Assembly: GCF_000826685.1 (NCBI RefSeq)
Contig: NZ_JROO01000006.1
Span: 1 to 64,000 of the forward strand
DNA from: Streptomonospora alba
Lineage (GTDB): Bacteria > Actinomycetota > Actinomycetes > Streptosporangiales > Streptosporangiaceae
Length of the DNA: 64,000 nucleotides
Direction: 5' to 3'
The notes beneath the pieces are model-generated. The model was not told the origin of the DNA, made no database searches, and saw only the letters and a list, made by a program, of their open reading frames with translations. A program made the translations under genes and the position numbers. Of the stretch, positions 33,795-42,398 are shown piece by piece. The stretch's first letter is position 1; each line of letters opens with the position of its first letter.

Positions 33795-34040
33795 GCCGGC
33801 GCGGCTCTGACCACGCGGCTGGGGCGGCGCACCCCCGGCCGCGGACGCCCGGCGGGCACCCGGCCCACGCCTCTTGACCGAGAGCCTGGACCGCCGTACC
33901 CGCGCAGGGCGATGATGGCCCCACTGCTGCGGGGCTCCGGTTTCCGTCATCGCCGCGGCGGGCCCGGGGGAGCTTTCGGCGCCGCGGGGCCGCGGACCGG
34001 CGGCGCACGCAGACCACGACCACTGCCCACGGGAGGACCC

Positions 34041-35312
34041 ATGGAGGCCATCGACGTCATCATCGCCAAGCGTGACGGCGGCGAGCTCACCGACGAGCAG
34101 ATCGGATGGGTGGTCGACGCCTACACCCGCGGCGCGGTGGCCGAGGAGCAGATGGCGGCGCTGAGCATGGCCATCGTGTGGCGGGGCATGACGCGCGCCG
34201 AGACCAGCGCGTGGACCCGGGCGATGCTGGATTCCGGCGAGCGGCTCGACTTCACCGGGCTCGACCGGCCCACCACCGACAAGCACTCCACCGGCGGTGT
34301 CGGCGACAAGATCACCCTGCCGCTGACGCCGGCGGTCGCCGCCTGCGGCGCGGCGGTGCCGCAGCTGTCGGGGCGCGGGCTCGGCCACACCGGCGGCACC
34401 CTGGACAAGCTGGAGTCGATCCCGGGCTGGCGCGCCGACCTCACGCCGGAGGGGATGCGCCGCCAACTCGGCGACGTGGGGGGAGTCGTCTGCGCGGCGG
34501 GGTCGGGCCTGGCGCCCGCCGACCGCAAGCTCTACGCGCTGCGCGACGTGACCGGAACCGTGGAGTCGATCCCGCTGATCGCCGCGTCGATCATGTCCAA
34601 GAAGCTCGCCGAGGGCACAGCGTCGCTGGTGCTGGACGTCAAGGTCGGTTCGGGCGCGTTCATGAAGGACATCGCCTCGGCGCGGGAGCTCGCCGAGACG
34701 ATGGTGGCCATCGGCACCGACCACGGCGTGCGCACCCGCGCGCTGCTCACCGCGATGGACACCCCCCTGGGCCGCCGCGTGGGCAACGCCCTGGAGGTCG
34801 CCGAGGCCGTGGAGGTGCTCTCCGGGGGCGGGCCCTCCGACGTCGTGGAACTGACCGTGGAGTTGGGGCGGGAGATGCTGCGGGCCGCCGGCCTGCAGGA
34901 CGCGCGCGACCCCGCCGAGGCGCTGCGCGACGGCTCGGCCATGGACTCGTGGCGGCGGATGATCGCCGCCCAGGGCGGCGATCCCGACGCCCCTCCGCCT
35001 GTCGCCGCCGAACAGCGCGACATCCTCGCCCCGGCGACCGGGACGCTGACACGTCTGGACGCCTACGCGGTGGGCGTGGCCGCGTGGCGACTGGGCGCGG
35101 GCCGGGCACGCAAGGAGGACCCGGTCTCTGCGGGCGCCGGGATCGAACTGCACGCCGCGCCGGGCGAGGAGATCCGCGCCGGCCGCCCGCTGTTCACCCT
35201 GCACACCGACGACCCCGCCCGCCTCGAACACGCAGCCGAGGTCCTCGCCCACGCCTTCGCGATCGACGGCCCCGAGGACCGGCTGCCCCTGGTGATCGAC
35301 CGGATCGGGTGA
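34041..35312 (+). CDS. deoA: Thymidine/pyrimidine-nucleoside phosphorylase
   Basis: A 423-residue class-II nucleoside phosphorylase splitting thymidine or (deoxy)uridine with phosphate to base plus (deoxy)ribose-1-phosphate. It shows DKHSTGGVGDKITLPL, LSGRGLGHTGGTLDKLE, SIMSKKLAEG and DVKVGSGAFMKD, plus the C-terminal PYNP domain with GIELHAAPGEEIRAG. Start ATG 34041 follows GGGAGGA; an upstream in-frame extension has no family content. Converges on the phosphosugar mutase gene. Confidence 0.95.
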   Translation: MEAIDVIIAKRDGGELTDEQIGWVVDAYTRGAVAEEQMAALSMAIVWRGMTRAETSAWTRAMLDSGERLDFTGLDRPTTDKHSTGGVGDKITLPLTPAVAACGAAVPQLSGRGLGHTGGTLDKLESIPGWRADLTPEGMRRQLGDVGGVVCAAGSGLAPADRKLYALRDVTGTVESIPLIAASIMSKKLAEGTASLVLDVKVGSGAFMKDIASARELAETMVAIGTDHGVRTRALLTAMDTPLGRRVGNALEVAEAVEVLSGGGPSDVVELTVELGREMLRAAGLQDARDPAEALRDGSAMDSWRRMIAAQGGDPDAPPPVAAEQRDILAPATGTLTRLDAYAVGVAAWRLGAGRARKEDPVSAGAGIELHAAPGEEIRAGRPLFTLHTDDPARLEHAAEVLAHAFAIDGPEDRLPLVIDRIG

Positions 35313-35386
35313 CGCCGCCGCCTCCGGGGAGCCGCGGTTCCCTCCCGGGTGTGTCCGACGGGTCCGTCCGGAGGCCTCTGCGGGCC

Positions 35387-37078
35387 TTATCCCGCCTCGG
35401 TGCGCTCCGGCTCCTCCGGGAACAGGGCCCGCACGGCACGGTCCAGGGCGTCGAGGCGGGCCTCGGCGTCGGCGCGGACGTCGGCGACGTCCGCGGCGTC
35501 GGGGTCCACCGGCAGGACGACCTCCAGGTAGGCCTTCAGCTTGGGTTCGGTGCCCGACGGACGCAGGGTGAGGCGGCCCTGCACCGGGCCTCCCAGGCGG
35601 TAGCGCAGCGCATCGGTGGCGGGCAGGCCGCCGAGGCCGGTGGAGAAGTCCTCCACCGCTTCGACCGCCAGCGCCCCCAACGCGTCCGGGGCCCGCACAC
35701 GCAGGCGGTGCATGGTGTCGGTGAGCAGGGCCACCTCGCCGACCCGGACCGACACCTGGCGGGTGGCGTGCAGCCCGTAGCGGCGCGCCTGGTCGTCGAG
35801 CAGGTCGAGCAGGGTGCGTCCGCCGCGTTTGGCCTCTGCTGCCAGCGCCGCCACGGCCAGCGCCGCGCCGATGCCGTCCTTGTCGGCCACCGGGCGGCCG
35901 CCGTCGCCGGCCAGGCAGTAGCCCAGGGCCTCCTCGTAGGCGAAGACGCACCGCTCGCCGGGACCGGCGGCGCGCGCCAGCCACTTGAAACCGGTCAGGG
36001 TCTCGGTGCAGCGCACCCCGTGCGCTGCGGCGATCTTGGGCAGCAGCCCGGCGGAGACGATGGTGGTCGCCACCGTCCTGTCGTCGCCCGAGGTGCGGCC
36101 CAGCACGTACTCGGCCAGCAGCCCGCCCACCTGGTCGCCGGTCAGCAGCCCGTACCCCGGCACGGCCACCGCCAACCGGTCGGCGTCGGGATCGTTGGCC
36201 AGGACGACGTCGGTGCCCTCGTCGCGCGCGGCGGCCAGGGCCAGGTCCATGGCGCCGGGTTCCTCGGGGTTGGGGAACCGCACCGTGGGGAAGTCGGGAT
36301 CGGGCCTCCGCTGCTCACCCACCACGCGCGGCGGCGGGAAGCCCTCCCAGTCGAAGGCGGTCAGCAGGGTCTGCGCGCCGACGCCGTGCAGCGGGGTGTA
36401 GGTGGTGGTGACGTCCCTGTCGCGGCCGAGCGGAAGGGCGCACACCGCGGAGAGGTAGCGTTCCACGGCCTCTTCCCCCAGCAAGCGCCGATCCCGCGAC
36501 AGGCGAAGCGTGTCGACAGGGCCCGCCGCCTCGATGGCCGCGGAGATCTCGGTGTCGGCCGGCGGGATGATCTGGCTGCCGGCGTGCTCGCCGGTACCGC
36601 CGACGTAGACCTTGTAGCCGTTGTCCTCGGGCGGGTTGTGGCTGGCGGTGACCATGATCCCGGCGTCGGCGCCGAGGTCGCGGACGGTGAATGCCAGCAC
36701 CGGCGTGGGCAGCGGGCGCGGCAGCAGCAGCACGGTGCAGCCCGCGCCGGCCAGCACGGCGGCGGAGTCGTGGGCGAAGTCGGCGGAGCGGTGGCGTGCG
36801 TCGTAGCCGATCACCACGGTGGCGCCGGGCCCGGCCCACTGCGCGACGCCCGCTGCGGCGCGCATGACCGTCACCCGGTTCATCCGGTTGGGACCGGCGC
36901 CGAGCCTGCCGCGCAGCCCGGCGGTGCCGAACTCCAGCCGGGCGCCGAACCGCTCGGCCAGCCCGTCCTCGTCACCGGCCTCCAGCAGCGCGGCCAGCTC
37001 CTCGCGGGTCACCGGATCGGGGTCCTGGGCCAGCCAGGCCCGCGCCGCCGCGCGGTGGGAGTCGTCGACCTCGCCCAT
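35387..37078 (-). CDS. Phosphohexomutase-family enzyme, possible phosphopentomutase
   Basis: A 563-residue alpha-D-phosphohexomutase. Active-site serine loop GIMVTASHNPPEDNGYKVY, metal loop VVLANDPDADRLAVA, sugar loop CVFAYEEALGYCL, phosphate loop LRPSGTEPKLKAYLE; GTAGLRGRLGAGPNRMN near 50 is typical of the PGM/PMM group that includes PgmB-type and phosphopentomutase-like members. Position beside punA, deoA and deoC suggests it moves phosphate between C1 and C5 of (deoxy)ribose, filling the DeoB step missing here; phosphoglucomutase activity is the alternative. ATG 37078, 49 nt after punA. Confidence 0.88.
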   Translation of the reverse strand: MGEVDDSHRAAARAWLAQDPDPVTREELAALLEAGDEDGLAERFGARLEFGTAGLRGRLGAGPNRMNRVTVMRAAAGVAQWAGPGATVVIGYDARHRSADFAHDSAAVLAGAGCTVLLLPRPLPTPVLAFTVRDLGADAGIMVTASHNPPEDNGYKVYVGGTGEHAGSQIIPPADTEISAAIEAAGPVDTLRLSRDRRLLGEEAVERYLSAVCALPLGRDRDVTTTYTPLHGVGAQTLLTAFDWEGFPPPRVVGEQRRPDPDFPTVRFPNPEEPGAMDLALAAARDEGTDVVLANDPDADRLAVAVPGYGLLTGDQVGGLLAEYVLGRTSGDDRTVATTIVSAGLLPKIAAAHGVRCTETLTGFKWLARAAGPGERCVFAYEEALGYCLAGDGGRPVADKDGIGAALAVAALAAEAKRGGRTLLDLLDDQARRYGLHATRQVSVRVGEVALLTDTMHRLRVRAPDALGALAVEAVEDFSTGLGGLPATDALRYRLGGPVQGRLTLRPSGTEPKLKAYLEVVLPVDPDAADVADVRADAEARLDALDRAVRALFPEEPERTEAG

Positions 37079-37127
37079 CGTCGGCGCGCCCCTTTCGTAT
37101 CGTGCCTGCTACCGGCCCGGCTCCCGG

Positions 37128-37940
37128 CTATCCGCGCCGGGGGGCCAGGCGCTCCACGACCGAGGCCAGCAGGGGCCCCACGTCGGCCGCGGAGTCGCGG
37201 CCGGTGGCCAGCACCTCCTCGTGGTCCAGCGGCCGGCCGGACAGCCCGGCCGCCACGTTGGTCACCAGGGAGAGGGCCATCACGGATGCACCGGCCTCGC
37301 GGGCGGCGATCGCCTCCAGGACGGTGGACATGCCCACCAGGTCGGCGCCCATCGCCCGCAGCATCCGGATCTCGGCGGGCGTCTCGAAGTGCGGCCCGCG
37401 CATGGCGGCGTAGACGCCTTCGGCCAGGGACGGGTCGGCCTCCTTGGCGATCGCGCGCAGTCGGGCCGAGTAGGTCTCGGTGAGGTCGACGAAGGTCGCG
37501 CCGCGCAGCGGCGACTGCCCGGTGAGGTTGATGTGGTCGGCCACGAGCACCGGCGAGCCCACGGTCAGGGCGGGGTTGAGCGACCCCGCGGCGTTGGTGA
37601 GGACGATCGTCGAGGCGCCCGCGGCGGCGGCCGTGCGCACACCGTGGGCGACGGCCTGGGGGCCGTGCCCCTCGTAGAGGTGGGTGCGGCCCAGGAACAC
37701 CAGCAGGTCGCTCTCGCCGCTGCGTACGCTGCGCGCGGTGCCGCTGTGGCCTTCCACCGCCGGGGGCAGGAAGCCTGTCAGTTCGCTGGTAGGCACCTCG
37801 GTACCGCCGGCGCCGAGGGCGTCGGCGGCGGGCCCCCACCCCGATCCCATGACGAGGGCGACGTCGTAGGAGTCGACTCCCGTGCGGGAGCGCAGCTCCT
37901 CGGCTGCCTTCGCGGCTGCGGTGTGCTGATCGGTCGTCAC
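37128..37940 (-). CDS. punA: Purine-nucleoside phosphorylase
   Basis: A 270-residue trimeric-type PNP cleaving (deoxy)inosine/guanosine to base and (deoxy)ribose-1-phosphate. Motifs: DVALVMGSGWGPAAD, the phosphate/ribose loop FLGRTHLYEGHG, VLTNAAGSLNPAL, GPHFETPAEIRMLRAMGADLVGMST, LVTNVAAG (Asn243-like base site). GTG start at 37940 with GGAGG 9 nt upstream. Forms a minus-strand pair with the mutase gene, facing deoA. Confidence 0.94.
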   Translation of the reverse strand: MTTDQHTAAAKAAEELRSRTGVDSYDVALVMGSGWGPAADALGAGGTEVPTSELTGFLPPAVEGHSGTARSVRSGESDLLVFLGRTHLYEGHGPQAVAHGVRTAAAAGASTIVLTNAAGSLNPALTVGSPVLVADHINLTGQSPLRGATFVDLTETYSARLRAIAKEADPSLAEGVYAAMRGPHFETPAEIRMLRAMGADLVGMSTVLEAIAAREAGASVMALSLVTNVAAGLSGRPLDHEEVLATGRDSAADVGPLLASVVERLAPRRG

Positions 37941-38069
37941 GGGAGCTTACCTCCAGGGTCATGGCTGTCGCGGTCGGCCCGCTCAGCGATCTTGGCGCGC
38001 CGCGCCCCCGCCTGGCAACGTCGAACCGCCATAAGGCGGGGAACCGGGCGTCGGGGGCGGCGGCGCGGC

Positions 38070-38621
38070 TCAGGCCACCGGTTTGCGCAGTACGGTCCGC
38101 GGTCCGGCGACGGGGTCGGCCAGGCGCGTCCCGAGGGCGGCGAACCCCGCGGCGGCATAGGCGCGCTCTGCGGCGCGGTTGCCCTCGTTGACCAGAACGA
38201 ACACCTCGGCGGCGCCGGGGTGGACGTCGAGCACCAGGGGGTCGATTCCGGCGCAGGCACGCCGCCCGATGCCGCGGCCCTGCCATTGGGGAGCGAGGTA
38301 GAAGGCGCGCAGCAGGACGGCGCGCGCCGTGTCGGCGGCGATGCCGGCGAGGTCGGCCAGGGCGCCGCCCCGGTCGATGATGCCGAAGCCCGCGGGCTCG
38401 CCGCCGACCAGCACCGCGAACGGGGTCCGGCCGGGGTCGGCGTCGGCGCGCGGCAGCGTCTCGACGGCTTCGGTCACCAGGCTGCGCTGGCCGGGTGCCA
38501 CCCGGATGCGCAGCACGGCCGCGCGCAGCCGCTCGACCTCGGGCCCGGACCCGTCCAGGCGCACCAGGTCGACCGCCGCGTCGGTACGCGCGGCGCCCGT
38601 GTCCTCGGTCGCCTCGGCCAC
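38070..38621 (-). CDS. GNAT-family N-acetyltransferase
   Basis: A 183-residue acetyltransferase with a clear acetyl-CoA loop QWQGRGIGRRACAGID and the C-terminal NEGNRAAERAYAAAGFAALG helix-turn typical of the family. The N-terminal half (ERLRAAVLRIRVAPGQRSL, ETLPRADADPGRTPFAVL) resembles acetyltransferases that begin with a substrate-recognition segment; substrate unknown. GTG 38621 is chosen because AGGAG is 9 nt upstream; GTG at 38630 would abut the ribosome site. It lies between punA and the aldehyde dehydrogenase pair on the same strand. Confidence 0.82.
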   Translation of the reverse strand: MAEATEDTGAARTDAAVDLVRLDGSGPEVERLRAAVLRIRVAPGQRSLVTEAVETLPRADADPGRTPFAVLVGGEPAGFGIIDRGGALADLAGIAADTARAVLLRAFYLAPQWQGRGIGRRACAGIDPLVLDVHPGAAEVFVLVNEGNRAAERAYAAAGFAALGTRLADPVAGPRTVLRKPVA

Positions 38622-38665
38622 CGCGATCACCTCCTGCTACACGGCCGCGGACCCGCCGGCCCGGA

Positions 38666-39769
38666 TCAGACGCCGATGGGGTGCCAGACGGTCTTGGTCT
38701 CGAGGAACGGTGTCATCCGCGAGATCCCGGGGTCGGCGAGCCAGTCCTCGCGGCCGCCGGGGCGCAGAACGCGCTTGAGTGTCTGGGCGGCGCTGCGTTC
38801 GAGCTCGGCGGCGGTCTCGGGATCGGCTCCGGTGAGGTCCAGGCCGTTGACGTCGGCGTGGGAGGCCAGGTGGGGCGCGATCTCGCCGGTCGTACCGGTG
38901 AGGATGTTGACCACGCCGCCGGGCAGGTCGGAGGTCGCCAGCGCTTCGGCCAGGGTCAGGGCGGGCAGGGGCGCCCGCTCGCCGGCCACGACCACGGCGG
39001 TGTTGCCGGTGGCGATCACGGGCGCCACGACCGACACCAGGCCCAGCAGCGGCGCCGCGGGCGGCGCGAGGATCGCCACGACCCCGGAGGGCTCGGGCTG
39101 GGACAGGTTGAAGTAGGGGCCCGAGACCGCGTTGGCGGCACCGAGGACCTGGCCGATCTTGTCGGGCCAGCCCGCGTAGTACACCCACCGGTCCACGGCC
39201 GCGGCGACGAGTTCGTCGGCGCGCTCGGCGCCGATGCCGTCGGTCTCGGCGATCTCGGCGGCGAACTGGGCGCTGCGGCCCTCCATCATCTCCGCTACGC
39301 GGTAGAGGATCTGGCCGCGGTTGTAGGCGGTGCGGCCAGACCAGCCGGAGAAAGCCGAGCGTGCGGCCACGACGGCGTCGCGGGCGTCCTTGCGGGAGGC
39401 GAGTGCGGCGTTGGCGAGGTGGGCGCCGCCGGATCCGGTCACGGGGTAGCACCTGCCTGACTCGGAGCGGGGGAAGGCACCGCCCATGTAGAGCTTGTAG
39501 GTCTTGCGCACCGGGATGCGCCCCGCGGCCGGCGCCTCGGCGGGCACGCCGGCACCGGAGCGGGCGGGGCCGGCCGGTTCGCCGGGCCGGGCGGCTTCGG
39601 CGCCGTCGAGCGGTTCGGCGAGCTCGGCGGCTTCGGCGTGCACCTCGGGCCGGCCGGAGGGCACCCGGGGGCCGGAGCCCGCGGCCGCGTCGGAGGCCGC
39701 GGCGCGCTCGCGCTCCTCCTCGCCGGATGCGGCGGAGGAGGGTCCGGGGTTGTCAGGCGGCGTGGACAA
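38666..39769 (-). CDS. Truncated aldehyde dehydrogenase-like protein lacking the catalytic cysteine
   Basis: A 367-residue protein. Residues 1-85 are a low-complexity Ala/Glu/Pro/Gly tail; residues 86-335 align with the NAD-binding half of aldehyde dehydrogenases (KTYKLYMGGAFPRSESG, ATGNTAVVVAGERAPLPALTLAEAL, LPGGVVNILTG), then a short end MTPFLETKTVWHPIGV. The E-L-G-G and G-x-x-C catalytic half is absent and the only Cys is near the start of the domain, so it cannot be a normal ALDH. Start is TTG 39769 with GGAGG 6 nt upstream, overlapping the complete ALDH gene by 17 nt. It likely pairs with or regulates that enzyme; conserved ends argue against recent decay. Confidence 0.82.
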   Translation of the reverse strand: MSTPPDNPGPSSAASGEEERERAAASDAAAGSGPRVPSGRPEVHAEAAELAEPLDGAEAARPGEPAGPARSGAGVPAEAPAAGRIPVRKTYKLYMGGAFPRSESGRCYPVTGSGGAHLANAALASRKDARDAVVAARSAFSGWSGRTAYNRGQILYRVAEMMEGRSAQFAAEIAETDGIGAERADELVAAAVDRWVYYAGWPDKIGQVLGAANAVSGPYFNLSQPEPSGVVAILAPPAAPLLGLVSVVAPVIATGNTAVVVAGERAPLPALTLAEALATSDLPGGVVNILTGTTGEIAPHLASHADVNGLDLTGADPETAAELERSAAQTLKRVLRPGGREDWLADPGISRMTPFLETKTVWHPIGV

Positions 39770-41210
39770 GGTATGCCTCCAGTCCGTGGCGGCCGCCCTC
39801 CCGGCCGTAGCCGGATTCCTTGTATCCGCCGAAAGGGCTGGCCGGATCGAACTTGTTGAACGTGTTGGACCAGATGACGCCCGCGCGCAGCCGTTCGGCG
39901 GTCCAGAGCATGCGCGAGCCCTTCTCGGTCCACACGCCCGCCGAGAGCCCGTAGGGGGTGTTGTTGGCCTTGGCCACGGCCTCGTCGGGGGTGCGGAAGG
40001 TCAGCACCGACAGCACGGGCCCGAAGATCTCCTCGCGGGCGACGCGGTGGGCCTGGGTGACGCCGGTGAACACGGTGGGCGCGAACCAGTAGCCCTTCTC
40101 GGGCAGCGGGCACTGCGGCGACCAGCTTTCGGCGCCCTCCTCGTCCCCGGCCCGGACCAGCTCGCGGATGCGTTCGAGCTGCTCGGCGGAGTTGATGGCG
40201 CCGATGTCGGTGTTCTTGTCCAGCGGGTCGCCCAGGCGCAGCCGCTCGATGCGGGCGCGCAGCCGCTCAAGCAGCTCGTCGGCGACCGACTCCTGCACCA
40301 ACAGGCGCGATCCGGCGCAGCACACGTGGCCCTGGTTGAAGAAGATGCCGGAGACGACGCCCTCGACGGCCTGGTCGAGTGCGGCGTCGTCGTAGACGAT
40401 GTTGGCGCCCTTGCCGCCCAGTTCCAGGGTGAGGCGCTTGTCGGTGCCGGCGACCGAGCGCGCGATCTCGCGGCCGACCGCGGTGGATCCGGTGAAGGCG
40501 ACCTTGTCGGCGCCGGGGTGGCCGACCAGGCTCCGGCCCGTCGCACCGGCGCCGGTGAGGATGTTGACGACCCCGGGCGGGAGGCCGGTCTCCTGGCAGA
40601 TCTCGGCGAAGACCAGGGCCGACAGCGGGGTGGTCTCGGCGGGCTTGAGCACGACGGTGTTGCCGGCCGCCAGGGCCGGTGCGATCTTCCACGCCAGCAT
40701 CAGCAGCGGGAAGTTCCACGGGATGACCTGGGCGGCCACGCCGACGGGCCGCGGCGCGGGCCCCATGCCGGCGTAGTCGAGCTTGTCGGCCCATCCGGCG
40801 TGGTAGAAGAAGTACGCGGCGACCATCGGGATGTCGACGTCGCGGGTCTCCTTGATGGGTTTGCCGTTGTCCAGGGTCTCCAACACGGCGAGTTCGCGGG
40901 CGCGCTCCTGCAGGATGCGGGCGATGCGGAAGAGGTACTTGCCGCGTTCCGCGCCGGGCATCGCTCCCCACGCCCCCTCGAACGCGCGCCGGGCCGCGGC
41001 CACGGCGCGGTCCACGTCGGGCTCGCCGGCTACGGAGACCTGGGCGAGGTGCTCCTCGTCGGCGGGGTTGAGGGTGGCCATGCGCTCGCCGGACTCGGCA
41101 GGTGTGAACTCGCCGTCGATGAACAGCTCGTAGCTGGAGCGCAGCCGCACGACGGCGCGGGACTCGGGCGCCGGCGCGTACTCGAAGATCGGGTCGGCCT
41201 GTTCTTCCAC
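39753..41210 (-). CDS. Aldehyde dehydrogenase (NAD-dependent)
   Basis: A 485-residue, full-length ALDH oxidising an aldehyde to the acid. Motifs: YELFIDGEFTPAESGE, VIPWNFPLLMLAWKIAPALAAGN, KPAETTPLSAL, FTGSTAVGREI, TLELGGKGANIV (general base Glu), FFNQGHVCCAGSRLLV (nucleophile Cys), EEIFGPVLSVL and PFGGYKESGYGREGG. GTG start at 41210, 11 nt after deoC. Following deoC directly, it is well placed to oxidise the acetaldehyde released by DeoC, though substrate is not proven by sequence. Confidence 0.93.
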   Translation of the reverse strand: MEEQADPIFEYAPAPESRAVVRLRSSYELFIDGEFTPAESGERMATLNPADEEHLAQVSVAGEPDVDRAVAAARRAFEGAWGAMPGAERGKYLFRIARILQERARELAVLETLDNGKPIKETRDVDIPMVAAYFFYHAGWADKLDYAGMGPAPRPVGVAAQVIPWNFPLLMLAWKIAPALAAGNTVVLKPAETTPLSALVFAEICQETGLPPGVVNILTGAGATGRSLVGHPGADKVAFTGSTAVGREIARSVAGTDKRLTLELGGKGANIVYDDAALDQAVEGVVSGIFFNQGHVCCAGSRLLVQESVADELLERLRARIERLRLGDPLDKNTDIGAINSAEQLERIRELVRAGDEEGAESWSPQCPLPEKGYWFAPTVFTGVTQAHRVAREEIFGPVLSVLTFRTPDEAVAKANNTPYGLSAGVWTEKGSRMLWTAERLRAGVIWSNTFNKFDPASPFGGYKESGYGREGGRHGLEAYLVHAA

Positions 41211-41221
41211 TGCTCGGCCTC

Positions 41222-42166
41222 TCAGTCCAGGGTGTAGTAGTCGGGGCCGGGGTAGGTGCCCGTGGACAGCCGGGTGCGCTGCATCAGCAGGTCGTTGAGC
41301 AGGCTGGAGGCGCCGAGGCGGAAGTGGTCGGGGTCCAGCCAGCCGTCGCCGGCGACCTCGTTGACCAGGACCAGGTTCTTCAGCGCGTCCTTGGCGGTGC
41401 GGATGCCGCCGGCGGGTTTGACGCCCACGCGGCGGCCGGTGGCGGCGTAGTGGTCGCGCACCGCTTCGAGCATGATCAGGGTGACGGGCAGCGTCGCCGA
41501 CGGCGCGACCTTGCCGGTGGAGGTCTTGACGAAGTCGGCGCCGGCGAGGATGGCCAGCCACGAGGCGCGGCGGACGTTGTCGTAGGTGGCGAGCTCGCCG
41601 GTTTCGAGGATGACCTTGAGGTGGGCGTCGCCGCAGGCTTCCTTGATCGCTGTGATCTCGTCGTAGACCGCGCGGTAGTCGCCGGCGAGGAACGCGCCGC
41701 GGTCGATGACCATGTCGATCTCGGCGGCGCCGTCGGCGACCGCGAGCCGGGTGTCGGCGAGCTTGGCCTCCAGCGGCGCCCGACCCGACGGGAAGGAGGT
41801 GGCCACCGAGGCCACCTTGACGCCTGAGCCGGCCAGCGCCTCGGCGGCCGCGGCGACGCGGTCGGAGTAGACGCACACGGCGGCGACCGAGGGGACGGTG
41901 GGGTCGTCGGGGTCGGGGCGCACGGCCTTGGCGGAGAGCGCGCGCACTTTGCCGGGGGTGTCGGCGCCCTCCAGCGTGGTGAGGTCGATCATCCTGATGG
42001 CCAGGTCGATGGCCCGAGCCTTGGCGCCGGTTTTGATGGAGCGCGTGGCCAGGTCCGCGGCGCGCTCCTTGGCTCCTACTTCGTCGACACCGGGCAGCCC
42101 GTGCAGCAGCGCCCGCAGCGACGTGTTCGACGCCGCCGGATCGGGGGGAAGGACGGTCTCGGGCAC
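41222..42166 (-). CDS. deoC: Deoxyribose-phosphate aldolase
   Basis: A 314-residue class I aldolase splitting 2-deoxyribose-5-phosphate to glyceraldehyde-3-phosphate and acetaldehyde. The Schiff-base Lys is in ADFVKTSTGKVAPSAT and the proton-relay Lys in VGVKPAGGIRT; EIDMVIDRGAFLAGDY and LKVILETGEL are also conserved. It is longer than E. coli DeoC (about 260) owing to an N-terminal extension and a C-terminal NDLLMQRTRLSTGTYPGPDYY tail, as in other actinobacterial forms. Among several GTG codons, 42166 has GAGG(TGG) 5 nt upstream; 42172 and 42193 remain possible. First gene of deoC-aldh-aldh'. Confidence 0.93.
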   Translation of the reverse strand: MPETVLPPDPAASNTSLRALLHGLPGVDEVGAKERAADLATRSIKTGAKARAIDLAIRMIDLTTLEGADTPGKVRALSAKAVRPDPDDPTVPSVAAVCVYSDRVAAAAEALAGSGVKVASVATSFPSGRAPLEAKLADTRLAVADGAAEIDMVIDRGAFLAGDYRAVYDEITAIKEACGDAHLKVILETGELATYDNVRRASWLAILAGADFVKTSTGKVAPSATLPVTLIMLEAVRDHYAATGRRVGVKPAGGIRTAKDALKNLVLVNEVAGDGWLDPDHFRLGASSLLNDLLMQRTRLSTGTYPGPDYYTLD

Positions 42167-42398
42167 GGCCACCTCACGCGTTTCGCGGGTCACGGGCGCC
42201 CCGCCGGACGCTTGTGGCACCGGCGGGTATCGCCCCCATGGTGCCACGCCACGACCGCGCGGCGGTGGCGGGCAAGCGGGCTGTGGAGCGGTGGTGCGAA
42301 GCGTCCCCGGAGCCGGTCGGGCATGATGGGTGTGCGGGAGTACCGCGACGCGAGGGACCGCGCGGCCGGCGCGGCGCCCGTGGGGAAAGGCGGCGAGT

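Noticed and set aside
35320-35375. GCCTCCGG/CCGGAGGC pair between deoA and the mutase as terminator
   Set aside because: Only 8 bp with a loop of about 40 nt; not convincing in GC-rich DNA.
34106-37483. A very long plus-strand open frame (over 1,100 codons) across deoA, the phosphohexomutase and punA
   Set aside because: It is out of frame or antisense to well-recognised genes and has no motif; long spurious frames are expected at this GC content.
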